A stretch of DNA of 64,000 nucleotides from Galeruca laticollis (GCA_963921935.1 OY998175.1:172457262-172521261), one strand, 5' to 3'. Positions 10,461 to 25,142 are shown, counted from the stretch's first letter. The notes: generated by a model not told the origin, from the letters alone. Made by a program: numbers and translations.

Positions 10461-13130
10461 AGTGATACTAGACCTACTTTAAAAGAAGGCTATTGACAAA
10501 TAGATACAGAAAAGCTGTTCAAATTTAACAAAAGCTGAACCAAACACAGAAAACTTAATGGAACCAAATACAAAAGAAGTTATAGAAATAGAACAAACAG
10601 AAAAGGAAGTAATAGCAATTTAATTTTTTTTAGAAAAGGTGCGATAGAAAAAATTTAAGACTTATCGTTGCCTGAGCGCAATCTTCCTCTGTCTTCTTTT
10701 AGTTTCTGTAGTTACGGTAGTACAACCTGTTGATGATTGGCGTTGGTTTTGCTTGATAAGTCCGGAAGTATAGGCTTACTGGTAGTTGGTTTGTTGTTCT
10801 TTTCTCTTGTTTCATTGGGTTTTTCAGGTATTTCCCTTGGTGTGTCGTTCTGTTGATAGTTTACAGTTGAATAAGTACAGATGTGGACAACATGTTGTGA
10901 AACTGTATAAAAAAGAAAGCGACAGTTTCAGTTTCACCAATAAAAGAAATTAACTTCTTGACTCTAGGACACGGACATAATTCGCTTCAAGTTGAAATTA
11001 TATAACTTTATAAATTCAGAAGTAAAGAAAAATCAGTAAACATAGATGAATACGTCCCTTTCTATAGTCAGTTCAATATGTATAGGTAATAATTATTAAT
11101 CAATAAAGGTGAGTCAAGATAACTACAAAATATAATTATAAAATAAAAAAAAAATAATTGCATGCTCAGTTCAGGGTCGCAGAAAAGGCAAGGTTAACAG
11201 GTAAAACAAAAGAATTTTTTGATCTATTGATCTAATAAATTAAATAATAATTAAATGAATAAAAAAATTGAAACTATGTTGTAAGAGTTAATAATTTTAC
11301 AAATATCCCTACTCAAAGTCAAAAACCATTCGATGGTGTCAGAAACAAAAAAAAATAGTCCATGACTCGAGTAAGCAAATCAGTTTGAAAGTTTAGGTAT
11401 TTCCTTGTCTTGGAGTAATATAAGGTAATATGTAACTGTAGTTTCTTCCGACCAGAGGAATCCATTCAGGTAGTGGAATTCGCCCTCAGTTACAGTATTT
11501 TTTATTACTTCAATTGGGATAAGGTGAATCATTAAAAAAAATTCGGAGAAAAATGGATTCATTATTCACAAAAATAAATTCACATAAACCATGTTTTCAC
11601 AATATAACACGATTAAAAAATAGTTTAAAAATAAAAATGTCCAAATCAAGATTTTATATATATCGAAGATAAGTTAAGGACTTATCTTGGAAAGACTTAG
11701 GATGTACAGCTCTCAGCAATATCTTGCAGCGGTGGTACTGGGGACGTCGATGTTCTGAACTCGGGAGGGTAGCGACTTCTTGGCCAAGTGCGGTTGTAGA
11801 GGTCAAAGGTTCCACGTACTAGCTGCAGAGCAGCAAAACAAGATGTCACCACACACAAAAGAGATTTGTAGACTGGATACATAACGTTGCTTCTTAGTCG
11901 AAGGCGATACAGGAAGAGAACGTCGAAACCAAATTCACCGGATACATAGGAGATTGTGAATGTAAAAACAATCTTTTTAAAAATATAGTTAATAATTTTG
12001 AATTAGAGGTGGGGGTAACTGAAGAATAAATAACGCTCCAAAATGATTTATGAAAAATTCGTAACATGTCGATAGACATGTTACAAAGATATGATATGAA
12101 TCTACTGGCACCTGAGCTCTCTCTGTGAATCCTTAAAAAGATAGGGACTTGTCTAAACCAAAAAAATGCGGTTTATCGCCAACTCTCACAGGAGGAAAAG
12201 TGATTTCAGGTCAAACCCTGTAAAACAGAACTACAAAACACTAGTATTCTTCAGTCTGTTCCAAGATCTTACCTGAAAAGACTATTATGTAAACCAACAC
12301 CTCAAAATGGCGATTGGTTACACCACAAAATAACCAAAAGCTCTGGTTACTTTGAGAGTAATTGAAGGATGAAAGAGAAAGAGATATTTAATTTAACATC
12401 TTTTAAAGATAAAATCACATAATAGATAATAAATTTAACCTCACAGTATTAACAATCTACTAAATAATCAACATATTTTATGAATCAACTTGCCTTTTCT
12501 GGGGCCAGAAATTAAGAGGTTTTCTCAACTTCATAAAGTTCGAGCCTGGAAGGGTCTTTCAAGCGGAAGCCCTTTTTCAAATTTTCACTTTACTGTGACC
12601 AATCATATTCTAATAATTTAGATTACATTGAGCACACAGAAAACTTGCTTAGTTTTGTGGTAATTTTTGGTCAAAAAATTTTTTTCGCGTACCACTGGCT
12701 ACTAACTGATTGATATTTTTCATCTACTTTATGCAATAATATCAGTGCAAGTATTTAGGTACATGAAATTTGACTTATTTTCATAAAATGGTTTTATTTA
12801 TATTTGTTATGTAAGGATGTTTTAAAATCACTGCTATAATGTACTGTTGAATATCATTTAAATAAACTCGAATAAGATTCATATACAGTGTTTTAAAAAA
12901 AGTCAGGTTATATTTCTCCAAATTTTAGAATATGACAACAAAACGTGTTTTGAAGGATTTCTTCCAATTATAAGTAATATGCAAAAAGTACTTACGATTA
13001 TAAAAATAACACAATAAACGCTGTCAAAATTGTTTATGGAAATTAACCCCTACCTGCCCTAGGAAGATGGCCGATCTACGTCACATTCCGATCGTCTATT
13101 GTTTCCAGTGAAAAACTCGTTATCTACACT
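10461..13130. other. No recognisable gene; A+T-rich unassigned DNA
   Basis: I find no protein family, RNA gene or terminal repeat here. A short open stretch at 10519-10622 on the plus strand is acidic (TEKEVIAI at its end) and might be the tail of a lost element ORF. A TATA-like TATAAAAAAG and an AATAAA within 50 bases near 10900-10970 suggest LTR-like sequence, but no partner repeat is seen. Short minus-strand open frames at 11380-12079 show no domain. Confidence 0.5.
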
Positions 13131-13152
13131 ATACCAATAATCCGTGAGCCAT

Positions 13153-13530
13153 AATGGATGCCTGTAGCAAATGTGCAACCTCGATTAATAATAAAACACC
13201 CGGGCTGAAATGTGCCGTTAGAAATCTTTCCACGGCAACTGCGTGGGTTTGAACAAACAGGAGGTTTGAAGCTTCCAAGTTGATGGTGCTGTATGGTATT
13301 GCTCTGTATGCAAATCAACTGTCGAAATCAAACGAACATCTTTACTTGCGCTTAACAACGATATGGATAATGATGATAGTGATATGTCTCGGGAAGAATC
13401 TACACCAAAAAGTACTTAAAAGATTGTGAAGAATATTCAGTTAGATTTGAACAACCCAAATAAACAACACAATGAAGTTCTGAAGTCAGTTTCTGCAGCA
13501 ACAAGGTATCTGATTTTGAAGCTCTAATTA
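13153..13530 (+). pseudogene. LINE ORF1 fragment with PHD-finger-like N-terminus
   Basis: Starting at ATG 13154, the translation MDACSKCATSINNKTPGLKC continues after a frame change as FHGNCVGLN, and after a stop as WYCSVCKSTVEIKR. The Cys/His spacing (C-x2-C, C, H-x3-C, W-x-C-x2-C) is that of the PHD finger at the N-terminus of many insect jockey/R1-type ORF1 proteins. An acidic stretch (NNDMDNDDSDMSREE) and a coiled-coil-like part follow to about 13530. There are at least one frameshift and two stops. No ORF2 follows it directly. Confidence 0.6.
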
Positions 13531-13747
13531 ATAAAAGGAACAAGAGGCTGGATTCAATCGAAAATATATTGGTACACCTGTTCTATGAATGTCAGAATGC
13601 CATTTTGAATTGGAAATAAGAAGAGGGCTGAATAGGCGGAGTAGTCACAGTCACCTGTCAAGGTGACAGTCTAGAATTTTCAAGATTTTTTTTTATTGAT
13701 GCCTCATATTATCTTTTTAAAGCACGACTCAGCTTGTTTAAATCGAA

Positions 13748-14121
13748 CTTTCAAACACGCGCGTTTTTTAAAGTCCCTATGGTAACAACAACAATTTGAG
13801 AAACGAAAGTATCAATGACAACTTTTTTTATTGTATATTTTCATTGGGAACCAATGTCGTATTTGGTTTTTTCTGCAAAATTTATTTATATATTCATATA
13901 TACATTGTATGCTTTTAAATATAAATAAATAAACTTTTTGATTATTGATCTGACAGCAGTACCTCAACGTCAAATAAAAATAAATACTATTTGACTTTCA
14001 CGAAACTTGGCTGAGCATGGAGGACGGACTTTTTTGTAGTAATAATATAATCAATGAAAAAAAATAGCGTAAAGCACTCCGGCTGCGCCGTCGTTTTCGA
14101 AAAATCGCGCGTGTTTGAAAG
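13748..14121. mobile_element. MITE-like element with 16-bp perfect inverted ends
   Basis: CTTTCAAACACGCGCG at 13748-13763 is repeated as its exact reverse complement at 14106-14121. The interior of about 340 bp has no coding capacity. It lies between the two LINE ORF1 fragments, so it or its surroundings may have split one older ORF1. No target duplication is evident at the flanks, which leaves family and true ends open. Confidence 0.5.
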
Positions 14122-14164
14122 ACCTCTTTATCCACTTATACTTTAATTACTATTCTATTGTGTT

Positions 14165-14345
14165 CCATCTTGACTTACTAGTATGTTATAAAATATTCTA
14201 GTCCTTTCTGGAAAGTTCTTTTTATATATAAATAGAGATTAGTTGTGTCAGAGTCAGTCAGTCAATAGTTTGATGTGTTAATAAGTTGAATTGTTAGAAA
14301 GTAGTATTGTATTTTGCCAAGTATTGAATAAAATTGTGAAAGTTA
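14165..14345 (+). promoter_or_regulatory. Possible LTR-type core promoter
   Basis: TATATATAAATAG near 14224-14236 is followed about 25 bases later by GTCAGAGTCAGTCAG, which resembles an insect initiator, and by an AATAAA at about 14327. This spacing resembles the U3-R region of an insect LTR. No matching repeat or ORF supports it further. Confidence 0.3.
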
Positions 14346-14389
14346 TAACAATATGAACAGAAACTTCCCTACTGGAAAAAGAATTGCAA

Positions 14390-14885
14390 TCCCCCTCCCC
14401 TTGTGTAGAAACTCTTGAACAACAACTACGCTCTAAAAATGTTGTGATACAAGGAATTAATGTGCAAAGTACCTATTGAAACTTTACTATGAGTTTTTCA
14501 GAAGGTAAGCGAATATATAGTATGCCCTATTACTGCTGACGAAATGGATACTATTTTTAGAGCAAACTCTCTAAGTCCCAACAAATCGAAATCAATTATT
14601 ATTCAATTAAGTACTACATAAAAAGAAAATAGATGACTTTATAGTTGCAGCCAAAATAAGACGTCGTCAATCGATCAGTTCGACCATTGGACTAACAGTG
14701 GATCAGATTTCAAACCAGTTATTCGTAAACGAACACCTGACAAATTATTTTAAAATGTTATAGAAACAGGCGAAAGGAATGGCACAGCTGAAATATTTCA
14801 AATTTGTTTGGATTAGAAATGGTGGTCTGTTTAAGTGGAAGTAATGTAAAGAGAGTTTTTTCAGATCATTACGTGTTAATTATAA
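14390..14885 (+). pseudogene. LINE ORF1 fragment, fp25-like C-terminal domain
   Basis: Readable pieces include NVVIQGINVQSTY, EYIVCPITADEMDTIFRANS in a shifted frame, and FVNEHLTNYFKML followed after a stop by FKFVWIRNGGLFKWK. The arrangement (NEHLT, then AK, then VW-RNG) matches the C-terminal domain shared by many insect LINE ORF1 proteins and baculovirus FP25. Several stops and frameshifts are present. With the PHD fragment at 13153 it may derive from one ORF1 split by about 0.8 kb of other DNA. Confidence 0.55.
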
Positions 14886-15515
14886 TTAACTGTTTTTGCA
14901 ATGGCTGTCTCGGGTTTTTACCAAAACGTTTGGGGTTTAAAATCTAAACTTACAACCATTTTTAAAAACACTTTAAATTGTGACCAAGACTAGTTACATT
15001 TAATATGTAAAAAATATACTTTCTAAAAAGATTTAATTAATCTTTATGATTGGATACAGCTAGTGATACGATTATGACTCACTTTTTTTATAGTTTACAA
15101 AAAGAAGGCAAATGTAATATTATGCTGAATACAGAAGAAAAAATATATGATAAGAATTTTATAACAATTGTGTAAACAGGATGTATCCACGTGTTTGCTG
15201 ATTAAGGTTAAAATTATAAAACCAGTAATGTGGAAAACGTCCTGTCAGCAATTTAACAATAATATTATATGAGTTTAACAGGATGTCTCCATATGACTCC
15301 ACCCGTCTTTGTTAAAGGTGTTACCTCGTGGCTTTGGCTTCAATGGAGCTATTGGTTCACCCTGGGATTGTTCTGGATTTTTGATTTTCCTAAAATATTT
15401 TCTTTACAGATACAAAAATAGTAGAATTAATAAAATGAAAATAATTACTGTTGTTATTCCTGAATGGCTTTGATGGAGTTCTATAGGTAGTAAATTTGGT
15501 TCTTGAAACTGTGAG
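14886..15515. other. Unassigned A+T-rich DNA
   Basis: No coding region or repeat with a partner in the window was recognised here. Confidence 0.5.
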
Positions 15516-15519
15516 CTAT

Positions 15520-17878
<2,359 letters not shown>

Positions 17879-18248
17879 ATATATATATATATATATATAT
17901 ACAGATACATAATTAAATGGGTAAATCACGCAAAATAGGTTACAGAGAATGAGTGGTAACCGTGGACATGCATGTTTCTAGCTCATTAGCCGTCATCGGC
18001 ACGGTATATCCAAGAAAGGATGTACAACTTGGGAGCAAGGATGTTAATTGAAACATGAGAAAACACAAACAACGGATTTCAACAAGATAACCAAACACAC
18101 ATTTGTGCCTTCAAATGGAAGATCCCGAGTTTTCAGGACAACAACCAACAGAGACACGGAGGCGTTTATAGCTCTCCTGCCTGAACCTTCCGACCCTGGA
18201 AATGAACAAATAACCAATTGAGAGATGAAAGAATAACGCGTGGAGTAT
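17879..18248 (-). repeat. (TA)n tract and repeat X, copy 2 (inverted)
   Basis: A 23-bp TA tract (17879-17901) is followed by the reverse complement of repeat X. The 18-bp word ACAGATACATAATTAAAT occurs at both ends of this block (about 17899-17916 and 18250-18267), so the block may carry a target duplication. The open frame seen here on the minus strand is shared repeat sequence and not a gene. Confidence 0.55.
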
Positions 18249-18264
18249 AAAACAGATACATAAT

Positions 18265-18266
<2 letters not shown>

Positions 18267-18340
<74 letters not shown>

Positions 18341-18344
18341 TATG

Positions 18345-18436
<92 letters not shown>
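18267..18436. repeat. (TA)n tract
   Basis: About 170 bp of TA repeats with TATGTA and CATATG interruptions, the longest in the window. It separates repeat X copy 2 from a family-R solo LTR. Confidence 0.95.
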
Positions 18437-18442
<6 letters not shown>

Positions 18443-20364
18443 GATAGAATTGGTATGAGACAATATTTAAAATGTTTAAATACTATGAATTATTAATTTT
18501 AGTTTGTCCGGTATATTATAAAATTTTTAAAATAGTTTGTAAAGTAATTATTATTTTGCATTAAAGACTCTACAATATCAAAGTAGGGTTCAAGTATTTA
18601 AAAGGAAACAATTTTAATATCAAATATGAGCGCCAAAGTTATATAAAATCCATACATTTTAATTAAAAAAAATTTTGTTAATCAAAAAATATACTTGCTT
18701 TTATTATTTCTAAATAAATTCTAGAGACGGTCCTGTAAGCTTAATTTCGAACCTCTCCAACGATTCATAGACGTCAGGTTAATACTGCTAACTGTTAAAC
18801 ATAGATGGAGCAATCCCCAAGAAATGAAAGGTCTCAACGATATAATTTCAAAATGTTTTTCAAAGGAAAAACGTTGTTTAATGTTGTGAAAACAAATACC
18901 TCATTCTTTTAGAAATAAATTGTGAAAATAAACTATCTAAGATGGTCATTCATTCAAACAAACCATACACTCAGGTGAAATATTACTTCTATGTGCGATT
19001 ACAAACTAGGCAACATCTTATACAAATTTGCAAACACTAATTCTGTTACACATTGTCTGTGCAATAAGATGGCGAAAACTTATGAATTATCAAAGTTCAA
19101 TTCTTTGCACAAAACCGGTAAGTTTGTTTAACCTTTTTTTTATATATAAATAAAATAGTTTCAAATACCTGTCCACTGTATCGTTCTAGTACACTTCAAT
19201 GATTGGTTTTCTATTTTATTTTAGGATACCTTCTGGAAAAACCGAATAATCCGTCTAGCCTGGACAAAAGTTATAATTGATGCCACATTCCATCCATATC
19301 AAAACATTCTAGATGAATTCCATAATCCAGTACTTTCTGAAAGGTATTGTGGAGACATTTTCCACAATACAATATTTCACTTGGTTAAATTGATGAATTT
19401 TATGGTCAGTACATTTTTATATTCACCAATTTTCTCGTTAAGTTAGTTTATCTGCTTGATTACTTACATTACTGAGTTGCTTTTAAGGATAATGTATTTA
19501 TTTCTATAATTACCAATCCAAATTATTGTTATTCAAGAAGTTTAAATATTTTTACTTAAAAATTTTACTTCTTCCACATTCACCGCTACCGAAAAGAGAA
19601 ACTACCTAGTCAATAGTGTACATTATCAACAAAATTGTTTTATTCAATTTTTTTATTATTACTCTGCTTGTCGCTGATGAAAATATTTCAAGTGTATTCC
19701 ACCAATCAAAATTGCCTATAAAAATTCTTATTGAAAAGTTTCACCACAAGTTGTAGATCGTCCATCTATTCTTTTAAAACATTCTGTTTAAGTTTTTAAA
19801 TGATTAAAACCCATATATTATTCCCTTTAAATTGTATTTCAAAATATTTATAAATGACAGTTATTAATTTCAATAATATCTATATGGAATGACAAATCAT
19901 TCCACAAATGTCATGCTCTATGAAATTAATGCTATTATTTGACTTCCTACCTTGACATGTATTGAATAATTACATAATCTTATCAGAAAACTTCTTTCAA
20001 TATCTAATATTTACTTTTTTAAAACAAATCATAGTATTATTTTACTTTTACAATGAGAAAAATGGATTGTTATTACTTATATGGAATAACGTTCAAAAAT
20101 TCTCTCTCTCAAATATTAAAATCATGTTATTTTATTTCACATATGTATTTATAAAGCGTATTTAAAATTTCCTACAAAATTCTACAGCTTGACTCTTGTC
20201 TACTTTCTCTATTTAATAGTGAATAGAACAGATTGTCTCCATTTCAAACTATTTTTAAAAAAAAATTGAAATTTTAAAATTTTGTACTTGCTTACAGTGT
20301 GTAGTCTTTTATTCCATAACTTAGTATACAGAGTGTTGCAGGTTTCTATCTATGTTAATATATA

Positions 20365-20366
<2 letters not shown>
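18437..20366 (-). repeat. Solo LTR of family R (diverged), flanked by (TA)n
   Basis: It aligns with the R copies at 44388 and 56144. Landmarks are CCGGTATATTATAAA near the left end, ACGGTCCTG near 18728, GGTAAGTTT near 19118 and CAGTGTGTAG near 20300. By comparison with element D, the LTR sense strand is the minus strand. It is clearly more diverged than the 44-kb and 56-kb copies, so it is older or a subfamily. It also aligns at roughly 70% with the reverse complement of 62641-64000. Confidence 0.65.

Positions 20367-20427
<61 letters not shown>
20367..20427. repeat. (TA)n tract
   Basis: A TA tract of about 60 bp between a family-R and a family-L LTR. The L copy begins TGAAC immediately after it. 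Confidence 0.95.
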
Positions 20428-20429
<2 letters not shown>

Positions 20430-22441
20430 AACTTATCGTAAGAAGTATTGAAGAGAATAAGACACGAATATATGAAGTTAGCAAATTTGTCAAATAACAA
20501 GCAGAGATTCTTTTCTTCAAACAGATAGAATCATCTTTTCTACGGGTAATATTAAGTGAGAAATATATCTCATATTGAATCGAACACCTATGATATCAAT
20601 TATTCCGTATAACTATAGAAATACGTAAGTAATATTGAAATTATTTACCTTAAATTCCAGAATATAAACATTATGAGTCATAAATTTTAATTCATTCCCT
20701 TGATAAATTATAAATTCACTTTCTTATTAGCAACAAAAATGATTACTGGTATATATTATCTAGAATATCCAACATTGAATCTGAAAAGAATATAAAATTA
20801 TTATTAAACAATAATAAACAGGATATTTGATGACAATATACAAACAAAATTACTACAGTTATCGAAATGAAATAACAGAAGTGTCAAGTCAAACTTCATG
20901 TCATTTAGCACGGAATAATGATAGCAGAAATATTTTCAACCATAGAATTATCTATGTTTCTGAACTATTGATTATTTGCAAAGCAAAGAGAATGTTTGGA
21001 AAATATAACTAAATCAAATAATAGGCCAAATTCATATGAGATTAATGTTGAATCATGAATAAACATTGAATTGCAGGGCATTATGAAAGGTTTACGAAAG
21101 GTAATGATTGTAAATTTATTGATATTTGAATTTAAAGTTGGATATATATAATCATTGTATATAAATATAAGGTATATTTTTGGAAATATTTCACATGTAA
21201 ATAGGTGTAATGAATTATTTGGAAATTTTACATGAACAGTAAATAACAATAGGAATGAGATAAAAACATTAAATGAAATATTAAGCATTAAATAAAAAAG
21301 ACTATGATATATCTAGTAAGTTGTTAGTGTGTTGTTTGATAATAACAAAGCTAGCAACAAGAGTTTGTTGATTAAAAAAAACAAAAGAGTTAGGGAGGTG
21401 ATGCTAAAGGAAATGGACACATGTAAGAAATTTTTATAAAATTTAATTACAATATTTGGAAATTATTAGAAATTAAAGTCAAAACATATTACAAACGTTA
21501 AATTACAACCTCAGAAACATTTCCAGAAGAAAATATCATGAAATAGTAGTTATTTGTAAGGAATACATACAATTGAATTTTGAGAGGGGCCGCTATGTAT
21601 AAATTTTAATAAAGTAACCACATTACAGTATTAAATACTATATAAAAACAATAATAATCACCATAAAAACATTTTGAGCCAAGTTTAACAAACGATTTAA
21701 TAATATCACATTGATCTACCTGCTGTACAAACTATAGAGTTTGTTCTACAAGTTGAAGAGGGTCCAGCTTCATTCCAGGGGATAACACAGGAGCAGAGTG
21801 AACAAAAACTTCACAGTGTTGTGATCAGGTCAGTGTGTGGATAATTTATATGGTTAACCATTTTAAAATTCAGACATATATCACTAATTTGGCCAAATTT
21901 CACCATTGATAATTTTATATGTTTAAGAATATTCATTATAAGTAATTTAGTTTGTAATAATTTTGTTTAACATAAGTTTTTCTTCACAAATTATAATGCT
22001 TTTCAATTTTATGTCTGTTAGTAATTATATTAACTAAATCTTGAGTCATCTGATTTTTATTTGCATGTCATCTGCTAAATATAGGAAACTACTTGATATC
22101 ATAGAAGTCGTATTGGTGTGTTCCACATAACTTATTCACAGCTTTTGGAGGAGATGATGTTCATACAATATTGATAAAGTGCAAATTTCATATATTTTTA
22201 TTTCAATCCGGAACCCAACGGGGGTAAAGAGTTCTCATGCTCTCCAATAAATCAATAAATTAATAAAAAAACATAAATCAATTTACACTGAACTAGCTAT
22301 TCAATTTAAACCATAGACAAATATATAAAGCATAGATAAACATAAATGTTATAGATAATTAAACAGAACTGAGCTATACTTTCATAAACATAATAACATA
22401 GATAAATTAATAGATGAATATATGAAGTAAAACAGAATATC
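20428..22441 (+). repeat. Diverged family-L LTR
   Basis: It begins TTGAAC directly after the TA tract. It keeps some family-L landmarks: ATCAGGTCAGTG near 21826, a TTTGGCC word near 21890, and CTCATGCTCTCCAATAA with ACTAGCTATTCA near 22235-22300. It ends where the 5' LTR of element A begins, so two L-type LTRs stand head to tail. Identity to other L copies is low. No internal region belonging to it is seen, so it is probably an old solo LTR. Confidence 0.5.
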
Positions 22442-25048
22442 TGGGTATAATATCATATATATTAAGAGAATTCAGTTCTGTAGGAATATTTTGCTTATAT
22501 GAAAATGGATTGAAATGAGGTAATTTAAGAACACATTATTAAAAGAAAACACTATTCTTAATAAAAAGCATATAAAGTAAAGATATATTAAATAATTAGT
22601 ATACAACAATTTAATAAATAAATGAATTACCTTAATAACTGTACAAAATTAGAAATTGCCTAACCAATGTAATGGAGAATAATAAAGCTGCCTAAGATGA
22701 TGGAGTATTTTCTATAACGTAATCAGCTGTTCATCTGAAATAAAACAAATCTTAGTATAGTCAATTCATGATAATTATCAATTTAAGTAGTACATTATAA
22801 AACATACACATATTTAGTAGAATAAGGAGTATAAATTTCATAGATAAACTAATAATAACATAGAGAAGAATGATATATCGTCTAGTGAAATAAACATAGA
22901 GTCAATAAATAATAGTTTGTTAATGAATTAGTATAAATAATTTAAAGAAAAAATTAGAGAGAGGTTACATAAAAGAATTCATGTTTATCAATTAAGATGA
23001 TTGTAATAGTAATAGACTGTCAATAACAATATTAGATATTGCACTATTTAAATGTTATCATGTATATAACCAACTATAACTTATTTGTGTAATAGAAACT
23101 CAAGAAACTCCACAAGTAAATTTATAATGTCAAGTGGAATTTATATTAGTATATGTATGAAACAATTTTTTGCAAATGAAATAAGTAAAAATAATTTGAC
23201 TGCATAAGACAATATTTGATTGGTTATTAACAAAGTGACAGAACGAATTTCAATCAACAAGGAAAGAAACAAACTTTTCAAATAGTGACCTTGAAAAAAA
23301 AAATACTTATTTATTTAAAAAAGTTGAGAATCAGATGGAAGCGTTAGGGAGTTGGAAGCTGACGTCGAGATTAGATGAGCTTGTGTTGAAGTGTTCCCGA
23401 AATTCCATGAAAATTCCCAATTAACATGACAAAACTTATAAATTACTATCAAAAATAATACTAATAGTAGTGTTTTTAAATGAAACTCAAGGTCTCTAGT
23501 TAATTCCACAATATAATACAAGTTATTGAAAATTCTAAGAAATTGACAATTGTTTCGATAAATCAATATCATCGTCAGAATGACAGAAGTTACATTTCAT
23601 TTTATGCCTACCTGATGTTCAGTAGTTATATTTTTTTGGCTAGACCAAGAAGTAACCTAACTTGTGATTGGCTTAATATATGTTTATAGAAAAAAGAAGA
23701 AGATGTGATATTACAAATATTGAAGCTTAGATATTATTAGCCCTATGGTGATATCCTGGATATCATTTTTCCAATTAAGTTATACTGATCTTAATTGGAA
23801 AAATGATATCCAGGATATCACCATAGGGCTAATAATATCTAAGCTTCAATATTTGTAATATCACATCTTCTTCTTTTTTCTATAAACATATATTAAGCCA
23901 ATCACAAGTTAGGTTACTTCTTGGTCTAGCCAAAAAAATATAACTACTAAACATCAGGTAGGCATAAAATGAAATGTAACTTCTGTCATTCTGACGATGA
24001 TATTGATTTATCGAAACAATTGTCAATTTCTTAGAATTTTCAATAACTTGTATTATATTGTGGAATTAACTAGAGACCTTGAGTTTCATTTAAAAACACT
24101 AATATGAGCATATTCCACGAAGTAAGGGTCGAGACAGTCAATACTAATAGTACTCACAAATATTTACATCCAGTTTTACTGCAAAAATTATCAAAATTTC
24201 TCCTAGTTAGTGGTATTGGAACTTCAGAGGAGTGTTCCTGGGTCCAGAGGTGTTCATCCCAAGTCCAGAACAACAGGTCAGTGTTTATTTAAAATATTAT
24301 TGGCCAATAATAAGAATAAAAAACTCAATAATTCAAATCAGTGCATAATTTCATGAAATTTATAAACTTTGCGGCAATGATCGGTCTAAAAAAGAAAGAA
24401 AACGGACTTTATATAGTTAATCAATTAAACAAATCATTAATAATAATTAGAAAGGCCTAAGTCAATGTAAATAAAAGCTTATAATTACGCCATTTTCTCA
24501 TCTCATAAGATAAATGCATCATCAATTGTTCATATAATATTTCCATGTGTATATAAATCCTATAATTCTATTTCTTCCACAGCAATTTGTATGTTATATA
24601 TGTATATTTCCAACATAAATTCTTTAATGTGTTAAAACATTTAATTATATTCATCGACAACAAACGATGCTTGTAAAAGTAATGTTCGTTTCACGCTATG
24701 AACCACATGACTAGATTTTAAGCATGCACACAGGAGAATGTATAAAATCAATAATTTCGTATAGGAAGTCCATAGGCGTCGCAACTTATAATTATTAAAT
24801 TAAATTTTTTTTTTAAAATCAAATTTGTTTAAAAAGTAAAGTGTTTCTTTTTATTTAGATAAGTGAAATATATCTACGAAAGCCAGGACTCAAAGAGTAG
24901 ACAGAATTTCATGCTCCCGAATAATACAATAATATAACAGAATAATAAAATATATAATTACTGAGCTAGCCACATCACAAACAAAATTCAATAAACAATT
25001 AAATATCTATCTATATTAATTTGAAACCAAAGTAAAAAGTTAGTTTAA
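22442..25048 (+). repeat. Element A 5' LTR (contains foldback copy 1)
   Basis: It is collinear with 42381-44339 except for 683 extra bases (a 670-bp foldback plus its 13-bp duplication). Landmarks are ATATTAAGAGAATTCAG at the start, the CAACAGGTCAGTG word at 24267-24279, a CTTCCACAG acceptor-like word near 24566-24574, and CATGCTCCCGAATAAT near 24912. The end is placed at GTTTAAT before the first primer-site motif. It does not end in CA. Confidence 0.8.
23470..24139 (+). mobile_element. Foldback (long palindrome) element, copy 1
   Basis: Two arms of about 310 bp (from GTGTTTTTAAATG at 23470 to CATTTAAAAACAC ending 24099) are nearly perfect reverse complements around a short centre near 23780. 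A single-copy tail of about 40 bp (TAATATGAGCATATTCC to GAGACAGTC) follows the right arm. The 13-bp word AATACTAATAGTA flanks the element on both sides (23457-23469 and 24140-24152). The element A 3' LTR has this word once at 43397-43409 without the element, so it serves as an empty site. No open frame is present. Confidence 0.88.
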
Positions 25049-25049
25049 T

Positions 25050-25142
25050 TGACGCCCAAAACGTGGGGCTCGATAAAAAGTAAAATTCCTCATCATACCA
25101 ATTAAAAAAAGCTTAGTTTAATTGTCACCCAAAACGTGGGGC
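25050..25142 (+). promoter_or_regulatory. Two tandem primer-binding-site-like motifs of element A
   Basis: TGACGCCCAAAACGTGGGGC (25050-25069) directly follows the 5' LTR, and TGTCACCCAAAACGTGGGGC (25123-25142) lies 73 bases further on. Both resemble the tRNA-Lys-complementary site TGGCGCCCAACGTGGGGC of the gypsy at 27657, but with two extra As and without the TGG that would pair with the tRNA CCA end. Elements B, C and D have related motifs in the same place. Confidence 0.65.

Noticed and set aside
13660..13680. Short palindrome GTCACCTGTCAAGGTGAC as a transposon terminus
   Set aside because: Only one copy is seen and there is no matching inverted end at a plausible distance.
18044..18463. 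Open frame of repeated Tyr-Ile
   Set aside because: It is the translation of a (TA)n tract joined to repeat X and not a protein gene.
19671..19700. CTGATGA word near the family-R repeat as a hammerhead ribozyme core, which some Penelope elements carry
   Set aside because: No GAAA and cleavage-site partner with pairing stems could be found around it.
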